From: Astropecten irregularis
Taxonomy: Eukaryota > Echinodermata > Asteroidea > Paxillosida > Astropectinidae
Reading direction: 5' to 3'
Length of the DNA stretch: 64,000 nucleotides
NCBI GenBank assembly: GCA_963971285.1
Contig: OZ020247.1
Coordinates: 15,768,614 to 15,832,613 of the forward strand
In this document: one piece after another, positions 50,101 through 61,104 of the stretch
How the letters are laid out: each line of letters begins with the position of its first letter
Numbering within the stretch: position 1 is the first letter of the stretch
Translations under genes and position numbers: made by a program
The notes under the pieces: generated by a model
Told to the model about the DNA's origin: nothing
Seen by the model: only the letters and a program-made list of their open reading frames with translations
Database searches by the model: none

Positions 50101-51008
50101 CATTTAAATTTCATTCTTTGGCTTTTGTCATACAATCATCACTAGCTATAGAAACCTTCAAGTACTTAAATGTACTTTTTTGGTTTTTGACAACGAAATG
50201 CAGATCCATGGGCAAACATATCAAGAAAGATACAGTAACAGTCATCTGTGAAATGTCCAGTCCCATACGGTGTCCACGTTTTGAGAAAACAGTGGAAAAA
50301 CACCCGTAGTATTTTTAAAATCTTTTCACAGGATTTTTTATATTCCGAAGATCAAATTGTTTTTTTGGTCATTGGTTTTACTCTTCTCATGGATAAATTT
50401 ACAGCTTTTCAACCAGAAAATGTTTAACGTATGTTTCTACCATCACCATCTTCGTACCCTGTAAGTTATAAACGAAACCAAGCTGAGACAAAGCAGTTAG
50501 GAATAAGGACAGCTTCAGCAATAATCAGATCAAGATAATTTTGTATAAGTAAATTGAATTTCAGAAAAATGCAAACTGAACTTAGGCCTTTAGTATACAG
50601 TCATAATCAGTGTCATCACAGAAATCTAAGGTTAATGTCTAGAAAGTTTCACTAGAAGTGAAAGTCTATAGAGTATGAAGGGACTCACTTTAGTGGGTAG
50701 GGTTTTTCTTCCATTTGGGAAGATTTAGGGACGACACGTCCCGACCGTACGGGACGACCACCAGCCGTGTATCTACCGGCGGTGGGTGGAGGGGGCACGC
50801 CCCGCTGCCTGGGGTCTAGTTCGTCCTGTGTATCGGTGGTCCTCGGACGTCAGAGGCAGCAGAGCCAGATGAGCTTAGCCAAGGGGCTGACACGGCGGTG
50901 TGCCCGGCGGCTGCTCGGGTCGATGTTGTCGCTGGTTCGGTCATCGGGAAGATGGGTCATTTCCCCCGTGAACTCAGCTCGGAACTTAGATTGAAAGCTG
51001 GAAGCCAT
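44156..51008 (-). CDS. Unrecognised multi-exon gene, about 822 aa
   Basis: Exons, 5' to 3': 50892-51008 and 50689-50825 (or one exon 50689-51008, see below), 49831-50046, 48615-49466, 47902-48177, 46472-46624, 45177-45422, 44156-44627. All six large junctions are GT/AG with phase 2 introns. It starts MASSFQSKFRAEFTGEMTHL in a good context and ends GPDQVIDYTSEGDDCVF-stop. Read as a single first exon, an in-frame TGA (50850-50852) appears; a 66-nt intron (50826-50891, gtcagc...cacag) would remove it. Features: a Pro/Arg-rich N-terminus, four 30-residue repeats in exon 4, short helical stretches (LLEEVQRANQMVMSCLVRQH; VDRLAEANDRFRESIQNQV), a basic tract (DGVVMYRGRLVKFCWPHPRD) and a conserved-looking C-terminus (NPLVWAYETLKEPTKRRPR). 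No enzyme motif, signal peptide or membrane helix is visible. I do not recognise the family. The structure is well supported by phase; the function is unknown. Confidence 0.75.
45537..45892 (+). mobile_element. MITE, family A copy
   Basis: It runs AAGGTAATATCATACTTTGG to CCAAAGTATGATATTACCT with TTAA on the right and TTCA on the left. It lies in the intron between exons 6 and 7 of the unrecognised gene. Confidence 0.75.
45938..46320 (+). mobile_element. TTAA-type MITE, subfamily B
   Basis: It shares GAACAGCTGCGGTCTGTTG and ATAATTTGATTTGTCA with 18079-18391 and ends ATATGCCCTTTAAGG. Confidence 0.6.
47041..47281. mobile_element. MITE, family C copy
   Basis: The ends are GGGCCAATTTCATAAAAC and GTTTTATGAAATTGGCCC. 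It overlaps by a few bases with the next copy. Confidence 0.7.
47277..47512. mobile_element. MITE, family C copy, long-arm type
   Basis: It begins GGCCCAATTTCATAAGAGC and ends GCTTAAGCATCTCGGCCCC. The interior resembles 1201-1458 and 56725-56969 (GGTTGGTAATCCT) rather than its neighbour. Confidence 0.6.
47735..47812 (-). repeat. SINE tail fragment
   Basis: ATCAAATAACCACAGGGGAA, then GGTGAACAAAGAAAAATTG, matches the tails at 3280-3340 and 27345-27415; the tRNA head is missing. Confidence 0.5.
48833..49210 (-). repeat. Four 30-residue repeats in exon 4 of the unrecognised gene
   Basis: Units share EVEG-F-VE-x-RNQ...GPPSIKK-x-xY-x-x-x-G-[IV]-MNARAS. The second unit lacks the GPPSIKK segment. 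DNA identity between units is high, so the array expanded recently. Confidence 0.8.
49578..49730. mobile_element. Family D copy
   Basis: It runs from GGGCTCGCTTTCAAGAAGCC through ATCGATCGTAACTCC to GTTCGGTGAAATCGACC. Confidence 0.55.
50165..50470 (+). mobile_element. MITE, family A, ends worn
   Basis: The interior is in family order (CAGATCCATGGGC, CAGTAACAGTCATCTGTG, CCATCACCATCTTCGTACCC). The left TIR is partly lost and the right end stops at CCTGTAAGTTATAAAC. Confidence 0.65.
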
Positions 51009-51185
51009 CTTTTTTTCTATAAGCTGGTTTAGATTTCTCAACTGAATAACAATTTCTCGGCAAAGTCGCACTGAAACTACTGTGAATACTTTCACGAAGA
51101 ACTCTGAAAACGGGGTGTGGTTTGGTCACTAGGACGTAGGGAGTTGTACACGAAACACCGCGCGTTTGCTGCAGACAATGGCTTC

Positions 51186-51430
51186 GAGTGACGTCAGAAT
51201 ACTTTGAGCCAATCATAGTGCGTGCGATGCAGTCCACTGCGTTGATAGGGATATGCTGCTCGAGCAATGCAAAATACAGCACACTCGTGTGCATTTTGAA
51301 TCCGATTAACATTGCCCTCCAAAACAGGATGCACATGCGCGCCCGAGCTGTTGTTGCACGAGCATGACATCCCTACCAACGCAATGAACTCTTCTGATCG
51401 CGCTGTGATTGGCTCAAATTTTTGTGACAT
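51186..51430. repeat. Imperfect foldback repeat near a gene start
   Basis: GTGACGTCAGAATACTTTGA and GAGCCAATCATAGTGCG on the left are inverted as CGCTGTGATTGGCTCAAA and TTTGTGACATCA on the right. Inner arms GGGATATGCTGCTCG and CGAGCATGACATCCC also pair. The span is about 245 bp. A CCAAT box sits in both arms. Confidence 0.6.
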
Positions 51431-53019
51431 CATAAATCCAAATCATTGGTGTTCTCTTTTTAAAGAAAAGTTTAGGTTTATTTTATGTGCATTATGAGCT
51501 TATCCCTATTATTTCGATTGCTGTTGTCGAAATCAGATGTTTAATCTTGAAGACACTCAAATGTGGTGTCTCTTGGTGATAATAGCATTTCTGATAGAAA
51601 TGTTCCACACGGGAGTGATATTGATTAATTATATTGAGAGCATTATCTGTCTTGTATTAATTACTATGGACAGTAAAAGATGTCTTTAAAAGTGTACCAT
51701 GTCTTCAGATCTTCGAATGGAATATTTCGAAGGACAACGCTTTCATTTAATCATTGTAATAAAAATCATCTGTCATCTTTCATAAGTTTTCGTAGAAATA
51801 AGCGGAACATAGGTTCTTACACATGACACGTACAATTCTCAATAATTATTCTATAAGAATTTTCTTTCTGCGTCTGTTTCTGCTTGACCTGCCTTTAAGT
51901 AGCGCCCTCATGCGGTTGATCATTCAGCAGTCCTTAGATAATTATTGCATCAGTGAATTATTACATGTCTTTTAGTAGTAAACTACGGTCTACGGTTATT
52001 CCTCTTTGACGTTCGAGATTATATTCGCCGCTAGAGGGCTCACTCCATTCTGTCCAGAGCCAGGGAGTAAGTGTGCGCTTTTTTGCTGTGTGACTATGAT
52101 ATTATTTTAAAGAACTATATTTGGTTTAATATGGAACATTTATCGATAGATCAAAATTATCTGTCCTTAGAAACCAGTTGCATTAGTGGATACACAGTGA
52201 AGGATTAACCGATACATTTTGAGTCTTTTGTCCAGTCCTAGAGCATGGTGTTACAGTATTACAAAACTTTACAAGTGGTTTGTCTTTTCTGTTTTGAAAT
52301 TATTCTATGGGCCTTTACGAAACCAGAGGCTAGGCTTGGGACTTATTTCCCTTTACCGCCAATTGCGACCCAAACACGAAATGAAGGGATTGGGCCACAT
52401 GACGAAGTTAAGCCCTTCATTTCTTTAAGGACACAAAATTGTGGTAGCTAAAGAAATACCAAGCCATAGCCTCACGGCCTCATGTCTCTATATCGTGAGG
52501 CTTAGGCTACGCAATAATTGATAAAACACTGCATTGTGACCATTTGGGAAGTTCACGACATGACACACTTTTCAACCCGTTATTGATGTGATTTTTGTCC
52601 CCAGTGATATCGCGTGATGTGCAGCCGTGAGCATGACACCACCGGGAGTTTAATGGGCTGAACTTGTGCCCCGTCCAGGCGTGGATTCTGACCCGGCCTG
52701 GTATGTGATCTATGAACTTATACCTCAATAAATCCTTCCAATATGTCCATTTCCCACCATTATCAACCATTAGATATTTTCAGAAAACCCATTTATTGCA
52801 AATGGTTGTTTGGTTTTTCGAAAGTTGAAGAAATAAACATGCCCAGGTTGTGAATTATAGTCCCAGCCAAACCGAGACCAGACCAACAAATAATTGCAAG
52901 ATTTGGAGAACTTGATGCAACACGTACATGTCTTATGAAGTTATGACCCACAGGGCAAACGAAAGCAAGTCGCCTTACGACAGTGGAGAATGATGGAGTG
53001 TGTGTGATCAAAATGAAAA

Positions 53020-53383
53020 GTATAGGCCTATGGTAGCATACCGAAACAGAAATCTTCATAGTTTCACCTGTACTCGTTTACAGGGTATAAAGATGGCGAT
53101 GGTAGAAACCTACCCGCATTTGTCTGCCTGAAATGCTGTATTTATCTAGAACTAGTAAATCCAATTGACCAAAAACAATTTTGATCTTCGATAGATCAAA
53201 AATCATGTTAACAGTTTTTGAAACTTCCGTACGTGGGCTTTTTTCACTGTTTTCTCTAAAAGTGGGCACTGTATACTGGGAATTTCACAGATGACTTTTA
53301 CTGTATTCCGTCTTGGTATTTTTCCCATGAATCTGAATTTCTTTGACAATTACCTAAGTATGAAATCACCTGTTAGAACTCGC
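53020..53383 (-). mobile_element. MITE, family A copy
   Basis: It is in reverse orientation: GGTAGCATACCGAAACAG first, ACCTAAGTATGAAATCACCT last. Confidence 0.65.
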
Positions 53384-53691
53384 GTTTATTTGAAAAAGTT
53401 CCAAGCTAGTGATGATTAATTGTATGAACTTCATCACATCATGTGTTGATCAGATCCAGCTCTCTTTTTATCGAAACCTTGATCGAAAAACCATGTGTCA
53501 AGGTTTGCCGTGGGGATTCACCATGGACTTGGGACCCCATTAGTCGATGTGCATCAAGTGGGCGGCGCTGCATGTTTTGTGACCCTGACCGACCTGCTAT
53601 CGTTATTTAGAGGTCAATTTTGTTTGGCAAGTTGGAGGAGTCTGGTGGCTTAGCTTGAACTGGTACCCCCTGGGCGCGGTGAGGAGTCGGA

Positions 53692-53960
53692 TCAGATGAT
53701 AGGATACACCCCCAGTGGTGCCAGCACGATCTCGTATAGGCTTGTCAACACCAGCCAGCACAGCACGTTGCCGCCTGCACGGGCTATGGTATCAGTACTG
53801 AATCTCAGCAAGGAAAAGAACCAGGAACTTTCAGTTTCCGAAATCCAGTTCCAGAAATCTTTATCACGGCTGATATTCTTGATATTCATAAGTTCACTGA
53901 CGGCGGAAATCACTGAAATCGTTGGGTTCGATGAACTGAAGTCAAGTGAACTGTCTACAG
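53692..53960 (-). CDS. Possible orphan terminal exon with two hydrophobic stretches
   Basis: A minus-strand frame reads DSSLDFSSSNPTISVISAVS, then DKDFWNWISETESSWFFSLL, then NVLCWLVLTSLYEIVLAPLG and VYPII before a TGA at 53692. CAACAG or CTGTAG upstream could be an acceptor. The composition looks like a membrane-protein C-terminus, but I cannot name a family, and no neighbouring exon is visible. Chance is possible. Confidence 0.25.
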
Positions 53961-54466
53961 CGAGTGACTGTTGGTGTTTGTGTGGTATCCTGCCGTGAGT
54001 GGATTCTGGGGCATTACGAATGCTACCACAGAGATTCTGTGAGTAAATCTGCAGTCAATAACATCCTGCTAAGAGGACATACATGGGCGTGAGTGTCCAG
54101 CTCGCCCCTTATTGCTCAGTGGTTACGTAACAGCAACTCATTACGCATTCACACACCCACAGCACTGGTACAGTGAGGAAAGCTTTGATCATTGATCAGC
54201 AACGGCGGAAACATAACGGACACAGTCGGTGTACTGTACACAACGCACGTACACCTTTACCACAACAGACCACAAATTATCAACACCACGCAGACTTGCG
54301 GTAGACCTGGAACGTGACGCCCGAACATAACTGTCGTTGATCCGTTTTACCTTGAAATTGGGACTTTCCTTTTGGCCGGCCTGTCTTTAGTCTTACGCTT
54401 GCTCATTGTTTTGTTTCCCACACTAAATTTGTAACACTGAGTTGTTGAGCGTGGAGCGTGAAGAAA

Positions 54467-54550
54467 ATGGCCGCGGCGTTGCAACTGAACGTGGTGGACA
54501 TCGTGGTGATCTGCGTGTATTTTGTCTTCGTACTCCTGGTGGGATTATGG
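54467..54550 (+). CDS. First coding exon of an SLC5-type sodium/solute symporter
   Basis: The ATG at 54467 has A at -3 and G at +4. It encodes MAAALQLNVVDIVVICVYFV then FVLLVGLW, 28 residues, and is cut in phase 0 by GTGAGT at 54551. VDI-VV---YF---L-VG-W is the first transmembrane helix of sodium/glucose-type symporters (SLC5, LeuT fold). The next exon should begin in phase 0 and lead to a GGYFLAGR-like motif; I did not find one before 64000. The exact SLC5 member cannot be told from 28 residues. Confidence 0.6.
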
Positions 54551-56724
54551 GTGAGTTTTCACTTTGACTGTTTTCGAAACCATCTCAGATTTAGATAACA
54601 TTCTAGAAGATGCCTTCTCCACTGTCGATTATATCATTACCATGATAAGAGCTTTCATGTTTTGAAAGTATTTCTGCCAAAAAAACCTACAAACTAAATA
54701 CTAATTCAGGAGACGACTTCAATTTTGCATCATTATGAAATTGGGATGGTCAGTTGTATCATGGAGGAATGTTTATAGAAATGCATGCCGTAAATAATTG
54801 TGGAATTTTCTCATAGAAATATCTCCATTTTTCAGTTTATTTATTTCTGAGTGCACTCATCAGATGGTAAAGGTTATTTTGGGGTAAGGCTCTGGTATAT
54901 TTTAGTGTGTTGTGACGCCTTGTTTGACAGCTGTATCGATTGACAATTTGGAATAGTGCCAACGTGTGATTATGCTTGGACAAGTGGACAAAGAAGGGAA
55001 CTTATGTAAGGACAGTCCTTTGATAAAAATCGATATTATAACGACAGCCTATAAAAAAAGTATAAGTAAAGCTGACCTGGTACATGTTTTGTTTACTTGC
55101 ACAAAGGTGTTATTTTGAGCATCTTGGTTTAAATGTTTCATTCTGGTTCATTTAAAATTATGTTGATAATTCTTGATTCAGAACAGCCGTAACACATTGT
55201 ATAATGATTCAATATGCTTCAATTTTCAATTATCTTTCGATATAGGCATATAGGCATAATGCAATTGTATCTTGCAGTGCTAATTGGGCCGTGATGTAAT
55301 AAACCTTTATTGATTTTGGTCTATGAATGTTTCACACTAACGATAATTACAGTAAAAAATAAAATACTGAAAAGGCTCTCGGACTAAGCTAGAGATGCTT
55401 ACACTTTTGCTTGAACATGATAACTTTCCCCTTAGACTTTGTGCACGATTAGCAAAGCGGTTATTGTCTGCGGCACAATTTGCAATTGCTCTTAAAAAGG
55501 CAGAGTAAAAATGGAGGATGGAAGGCTGTGACAGCCAAAGGATACCCTTGGATGGCCCTTGAAAAACCTATTAGTTTTTCAGGAGAGTCACTGGTCCCCT
55601 GGTTGATCCATTGTAATCATACAGGTCATATTATGCTCCGTTATTGTGTTATACATCATCAAACTTCAAACAGTATTTTGATTCACAATAGCATTTTGCT
55701 TTCAGAATGGAGGAAGGTTCATGATATAGCTTGGATCCAATTTGTGGGTATAATGTTTAACGGTAACATCATCTAACGGTCCAGCACACACTCATGTGTG
55801 CATACAACTAGTATAACGGAACCATCGTTCCCTATGCTTCAACACTACACAGGGTTTATCATTGTGTTTCCGCCATTCATAGCCAAGCTTCGGATCATTA
55901 GGCCTATTGATAGAAAAACGTCATCTTTGGAGCAAAACTGTGCCTCTATTGACAAGCACAGTTAGAACAGACAAGACATTTCATGATATATAGATGGTAA
56001 TTATCATGTAATCTTATAGTTTATCTTACAGATTTCATTTCTGTTCTATTATATGTTGTGGGGCAAAAAAAGGATCTTTAAGCGGATGACTTAAGGCGGC
56101 TTTACAAGTCTGGCTGTTGTGTGCGTTTGTGTTATGTATTTTAGGCAGTTATAGTGTGGGTGTGTCTCCATCTCACCTTTTCATAGGGAAATTGAGGATG
56201 TAGGCCTACAATAAAGACCCCGTCATAGCATAAGAAGGAATGCAAACTCGTCCTGTTGTCACCACAGATCAAGGAGCCGGTCATTATGGGACTGTCTTGG
56301 AATGTGTGGAGTGTTTCTTTCTATGTCACGATCTAAAGTTAGGCATATATTTAAAGTTAGGCATACTTTGGCAGACTGAAGATGTGTTCTACGTAACTAT
56401 TTTTTTTACAGTGAACTAATTTATCTGTTCATAAAATTGTTAAATGCTTTAGGAGAGTTTGACGCGTTTCGATCCTTGCGGGATCTTTATTGAAGGCTAA
56501 ATGACAAAAGGTGGGCAAGAGCACTGTCCGGAATTTACACTGTTGTCGTTGTTGTTGTTGTCGTTGTTGCTGTTCTTGTCGTTGTTGTTGTTGTTGCCGT
56601 TTGGGGCCGTTGTTGTTACTTTCTAAGATTCGCTGTTTGTCCACAGTCACTTATGTAGTAGGCCTATAACTTCAAAGATGTATGAAGTTGCATTGAGGGC
56701 TTCTATATTATTGTAGTCAGTTCT

Positions 56725-56969
56725 GGGGCCAATTTCATGGAGCTGCTTTTAAAGCACCAAAATTTGATTAAGCACCACAATACCTTGATAAATAAAATCA
56801 TTATGCCAGCAGAACCTTCTTGTGAATGCTCGGCAAACAATGGCCAAATACAAGTCAAAAGCAGTAAACATCCATGAACATGTGGTTGGCAAACCTGTTG
56901 GAGGACTTGGAGGAAAGTGTGTTCTTTCCTCCATAAGCAAACTTAAGTTGTGCTTAAGCAGCTGGCCCC
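56725..56969. mobile_element. MITE, family C copy
   Basis: The ends are GGGGCCAATTTCATGGAGC and GCTTAAGCAGCTGGCCCC. The interior is close to 1201-1458. Confidence 0.65.
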
Positions 56970-57202
56970 AGATGTTAGAGTGCTAAATATGCGGTAGGTA
57001 TTGGTTAATATCTCGGGCTGACATCCTGAGGGGAGATAGCAGACTGTAATGATTATAAGAGAGGCCCAGGCCAGTGACATGATATAGGACTGGATATAGG
57101 TCAGATAGAGTTCAGCCCTGTGCTATGGAAGTATCAGTTATCTTTCCGATGTGGCATCCGTAAGCCTAAGCTCATAGCAACATTGTCCATTACTTTTATA
57201 TA

Positions 57203-57380
57203 GGAAACTTTGGAAGCCTCGGCTCAGGCTCAGGCTTCGTCTGTGTAATCCATTATGATGGAAATATAGGTTGTGGATTGTCATTGAAGCTGAAGATATA
57301 CTTTGTTTTCAATGCAGAGAATCTAAAGCCAAATTTTGATACCCGGCGTAATTTTAGAATGGATTAACGAAATGGAGCTG

Positions 57381-57426
<46 letters not shown>

Positions 57427-57443
57427 TTGAGCCTGAGCCGAGG
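57203..57443. mobile_element. Hexamer-ended element, family E, expanded array
   Basis: The left end has CCTCGGCTCAGGCTCAGGC. The right end carries about nine copies of GAGCCT/GAGCTT. The interior (ATATAGGTTGTGG, AGAGAATCTAAAGCC, TTTGATACCCG) matches 10806-11027. Confidence 0.7.
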
Positions 57444-57947
57444 TCCTTATAATGTAGTTCTGTCACTGCTAATGAAGAAAAACGTCTTGGCTTCCCTTTG
57501 CTCACTTTAAAACCTTTAGGGTCAGTACTCAGTACCGTAAGAGTCCCTGACATTCGTTCTGAAGCTGTAACAAATTTCCAGGGCCAATTCCCATGCAAAG
57601 AAATGCAACGAAAAAGAATTGCAAACCAACTGTCAGAAACAGAAATGACATTGAATTTTGGTTGATAAATTGTGTTTGTTGAGCAAATAATGTCCGTGTC
57701 TCTTCAGCAAATATTGTAGACTTCAGAAATTCAGGATATTGGTTCTCTTGTTTACTTGCGTGGTTGTCAGATACAGAGTCCATTGCCTCGATATAATAGG
57801 ACACTTTTATGGCGATATGAGAGAGAGAGTTGGTTCCCCTTCCATTGGTCAAACGATGTGCTCCGAAACAGGATACCAGTCACTGCCAAATAGACATTTT
57901 TTTGAAAACGTTGCGATAAATTGGCCCGATCACACCGCTACATTTGA

Positions 57948-57965
57948 GGGGCCTTTTCGAAACGG

Positions 57966-58005
<40 letters not shown>

Positions 58006-58062
58006 ACCTGACAGAGCCGAGCCTGAGCCTGAGCCTAAGCCTCCGTTTCGAAACTGGGCCCC
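57948..58062. repeat. 115-bp hairpin of inverted CAGGCT hexamer arrays
   Basis: GGGGCC, TTTCGAAACGGAGGCTCAGG and further CAGGCT hexamers on the left face GAGCCT hexamers, AAGCCTCCGTTTCGAAA and GGGCCCC on the right. Only about 17 bp separate the arms (around ACCTGACAG). The family E interior is absent. Confidence 0.75.
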
Positions 58063-59082
58063 AGGTTTTTAATATAGAATTGGTACGTGTAAAAATATGA
58101 GTGTTTAGATTCGCTACGACGGAAAATGGTTGCATTTTAAAATGTTCACGGTTGGAAAACTGCATGCATTCTTCCAAAAAAAAACACGACTGGTCTTACG
58201 TAACCTGTCATCTAAAGTGCCTTAACGAGTCATGTGCTGAAATTAACACACTTGTCTACGTCAGTAACATTGATTAGCTTTCCGTTAACTTAATTATAGT
58301 CTCTCTAATTTATGTCGTCAAACTCAAATGAATTAAGTGAAGCAGTCTAGTATGCTAAAATGTTTGTTTTTATCAGTTCTACACCGCCATAATGGTGGTC
58401 AAATTTCGTATATGCATACAAATTGACATTTTGGTGGTAACATTGCTGCAATTTAACAGCTGCCTTTATAATCAGTGAAGTACATCTCTCATTTGGAATA
58501 ATTTGAAGCAGTCCTTCGTGATAACATCTTGTTCTCGCTGAAAGCAGTCAAAAGCCAGCACCACACGCTACCTTCAAATTCACGATAAAGACACAACACT
58601 TGATGAGTTAATCTACATCGCACAAAATGGGCGAAAGTCCACTCTGCAAAAGGACTGCTGTACAGAAACAAAACGACGGCGCATTTTCATTAAATTCTGC
58701 CAGCCTAAACCAATTGTATAATCAGACAAAAAGTATATACTATGTATAAACTTTGGTCTATTGTGTCTTCTGTCGCAGCTGTGTACATAATTATTATGTT
58801 GCTGAGGTTCATCAGTTTGCCATCAGCTGGCAGAAAATTTGCCTTAATTTGGAGGTAAAATAGAATTAGTGATAAGGTACGGTACATAATAATACGAATG
58901 CTATTGGGACGTGACGTTGGTTGTACATTATAGACCGTATAGCTTGATTGGACTAATTAATTATTTTCAGTTCGCAGCACGTGCGATAGGAGCTAGCAAC
59001 TGAAACTCATAGCCTAGATGTAGACATCAGTTTATACACAACATGTCCATCCGCTGAACTTATTATTCCGTCTGTAATTAAA

Positions 59083-59442
59083 GGTACTATCATACTTTGG
59101 TACTATACCGAAACAGAAATCTCCACAGATTTATAACTCAAAGGGTATATAGATGGTGATGGTACCCTAACATACCATTAAAATTTGTCTGCCTGAAATG
59201 CTGTATTTATCCAGAACTATAGAGTAAAACCAATTGACCAAAAACAATTTTGAGGGTTCGGAAGATCAAAATTCCTGTGAAAAGATTTTGAAAATTCCTT
59301 GGGCGTTTTTCACTGTTTTCTCAAAAAGTGGGTACCGTATGGAACTGAAATTTTCACACATGACTGTTGCTGTATCTGTTTTGATATTTTCCCCACAAAT
59401 CTGCATTTTTTGACAAAAAAAAGTATGAAAGTTACATCACCC
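59083..59442 (-). mobile_element. MITE, family A copy
   Basis: TTAA is followed by AGGTACTATCATACTTTGG; the order is reversed relative to 4596-4942 and ends AGTATGAAAGTTACATCACC. Confidence 0.7.
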
Positions 59443-59730
59443 TGTAGCAAAATGCAGTCGAAATTGTGCTGGGCCCTGATCAAACATTAACAGACACAGT
59501 GGAAAAGTGTATAACAAACAGAAAACCATACATGTACTTGTATACTGAGCCACGGTCTGCTTTTAATGCATTTAGTTTCTGGAGTAGAAAAAAAGGTCAA
59601 GAGTGATGAACTTCTAAAAACGTTTTTCCCACTGAGGTAATTATTAATGTGAATGTATAGTCGAATTGGGTCGTACGAAACAATTTTAGTTTCCATGCAA
59701 TTTGAGCAGACGAATGCTACATCATCCCCT

Positions 59731-59970
59731 TAAAGGTAATATCATGGTTTTTATCAAAGAAATACAGATTAATGGGTAAACATATCAAGACAGATACAGT
59801 AACAGTCATCTGTTAAAATTTCAGTCCCATGCGGTGCCCACTTTTTTTTTATAGAAAACAGTGGAAAACAGCCACAGTATTTCTTAAGACGTCTTCATAT
59901 CCTGTAAGTTATACGTTAATCTGTGAACATTTCTGTTTTGGTTTCTTACCAAAATGTACTACCTTTAATG
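59731..59970 (+). mobile_element. MITE, family A, internal deletion
   Basis: AGGTAATATCATGG lies next to TTAA on the left and ATGTACTACCT next to TTAA on the right. The middle segment between ACAGTATTTC and TCTTCATATCC is missing. Confidence 0.7.
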
Positions 59971-60394
59971 TTTTAATAGAGAAAGATGCTTAAAATACAA
60001 AAAAAAACTTTCTGACTAAAAAAGCTGTGTTCAGAGGATTGAAACGCTACAAAGGCCATGCACCTTCTAATCCTGCAGCAGTTTCACTGAATTTCTTTAT
60101 TGTACATCTTCACCCTCATCAATGCTGTATTCAACAAATATAAAAAGAAGCTCTCGAAATGTCTTGTGACCTACTGGCATGGCGTGCTAGTTAGTATACA
60201 CTCCTATAACTCTCGAATGATGGAAACCTCTGAAGCGATTTGAATTGAGTGACTTAAAAATAACATGAACAAAACGCAGCTTATAAATAATGCATATTTC
60301 TGTCTGGCTAGTTATAATGGGGGCATTAGCACGTACAACCCCGTTATGATTTGTGAACCTCTTTTATAGTGAGAATTACAGTGCGTGTACAGTA

Positions 60395-60665
60395 CCGTTC
60401 AATCCTGGATATCTACGGGGTGCGTGCGTTCTTTACGCCGGAGTAATTTCATGAATGGCTCCGCGGGGTCATCGCCGCGGAGACCTTGCTTACTTTCACC
60501 CCGCGGTGTTAATGTTACGTAACGTTTCGTGGGCGTGTACGTGGGCCAGACATGGGCGCGGAGATTGAAGGTCGCCGCGGTACGCGTACGCGTACGGTAT
60601 ATTGCACGCTCGATTCGCGCTGCCACGTGCTGAAAATGTTGCGTACGTGCCGGCCGTACCGAGTT
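60395..60665. other. CpG-rich patch in an AT-rich intron
   Basis: About 270 bp are dense in CG dinucleotides: three CCGCGG sites, TACGCGTACGCGTACGG, CACGTG and GCCGGCCG. The flanks are AT-rich. It could be an internal promoter or enhancer; no exon is evident. Confidence 0.5.
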
Positions 60666-61104
60666 ATCCTTGAAAATCGCCGATCATAAAAAATATTAAT
60701 CTGCATGCATAGATATTAAGTTTTGCATACCTGGTGCGGTTTTTCAATTTCTGTCTTAAGAAGCGAATTAATCATCTGTTACTAAACGGCGATTTGTGAA
60801 ATTGTTCACTCTTTAAGCATTAATATATTGTATTTATTCATGTTTATTACTAGGCCTATATTTTACCTTGAGTTATTATTTCCATTTATAGGCCGTAAGC
60901 ATGCAATGAAGATTATGAGAAAAGCAGTGTGGAATATTTTGCGCTTAAATTTTGTGCACAAACTTCTTTTGGCCGGTTATCTGCAAAAATCGTTCATATA
61001 TTGGATGATTTACATAAAACAACCCCCATGTTTTGCCTAATATTGATTATGGCGGGAAAACTGTTGACATTGCTGTGAAATTGGCCTACACGTGCCCATC
61101 AGCA

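Larger units (their letters stand above)
51009..54466. other. Divergent intergenic region (likely bidirectional promoter space)
   Basis: It separates two head-to-head gene starts (51008 minus and 54467 plus). It holds a foldback repeat (51186-51430), a family A MITE (53020-53383) and a possible orphan exon (53692-53960). I see nothing in 51440-53010 and no TATA box I would defend. Confidence 0.5.

Noticed and set aside
55480..55776. 98-codon plus-strand frame
   Set aside because: No recognisable motif, no splice context and composition like the surrounding intron.
57739..58011. Plus-strand frame ending in Gly-Ser repeats (and the minus-strand one at 57323-57598)
   Set aside because: GSGSGS arises from the CAGGCT hexamer array of the repeat elements.
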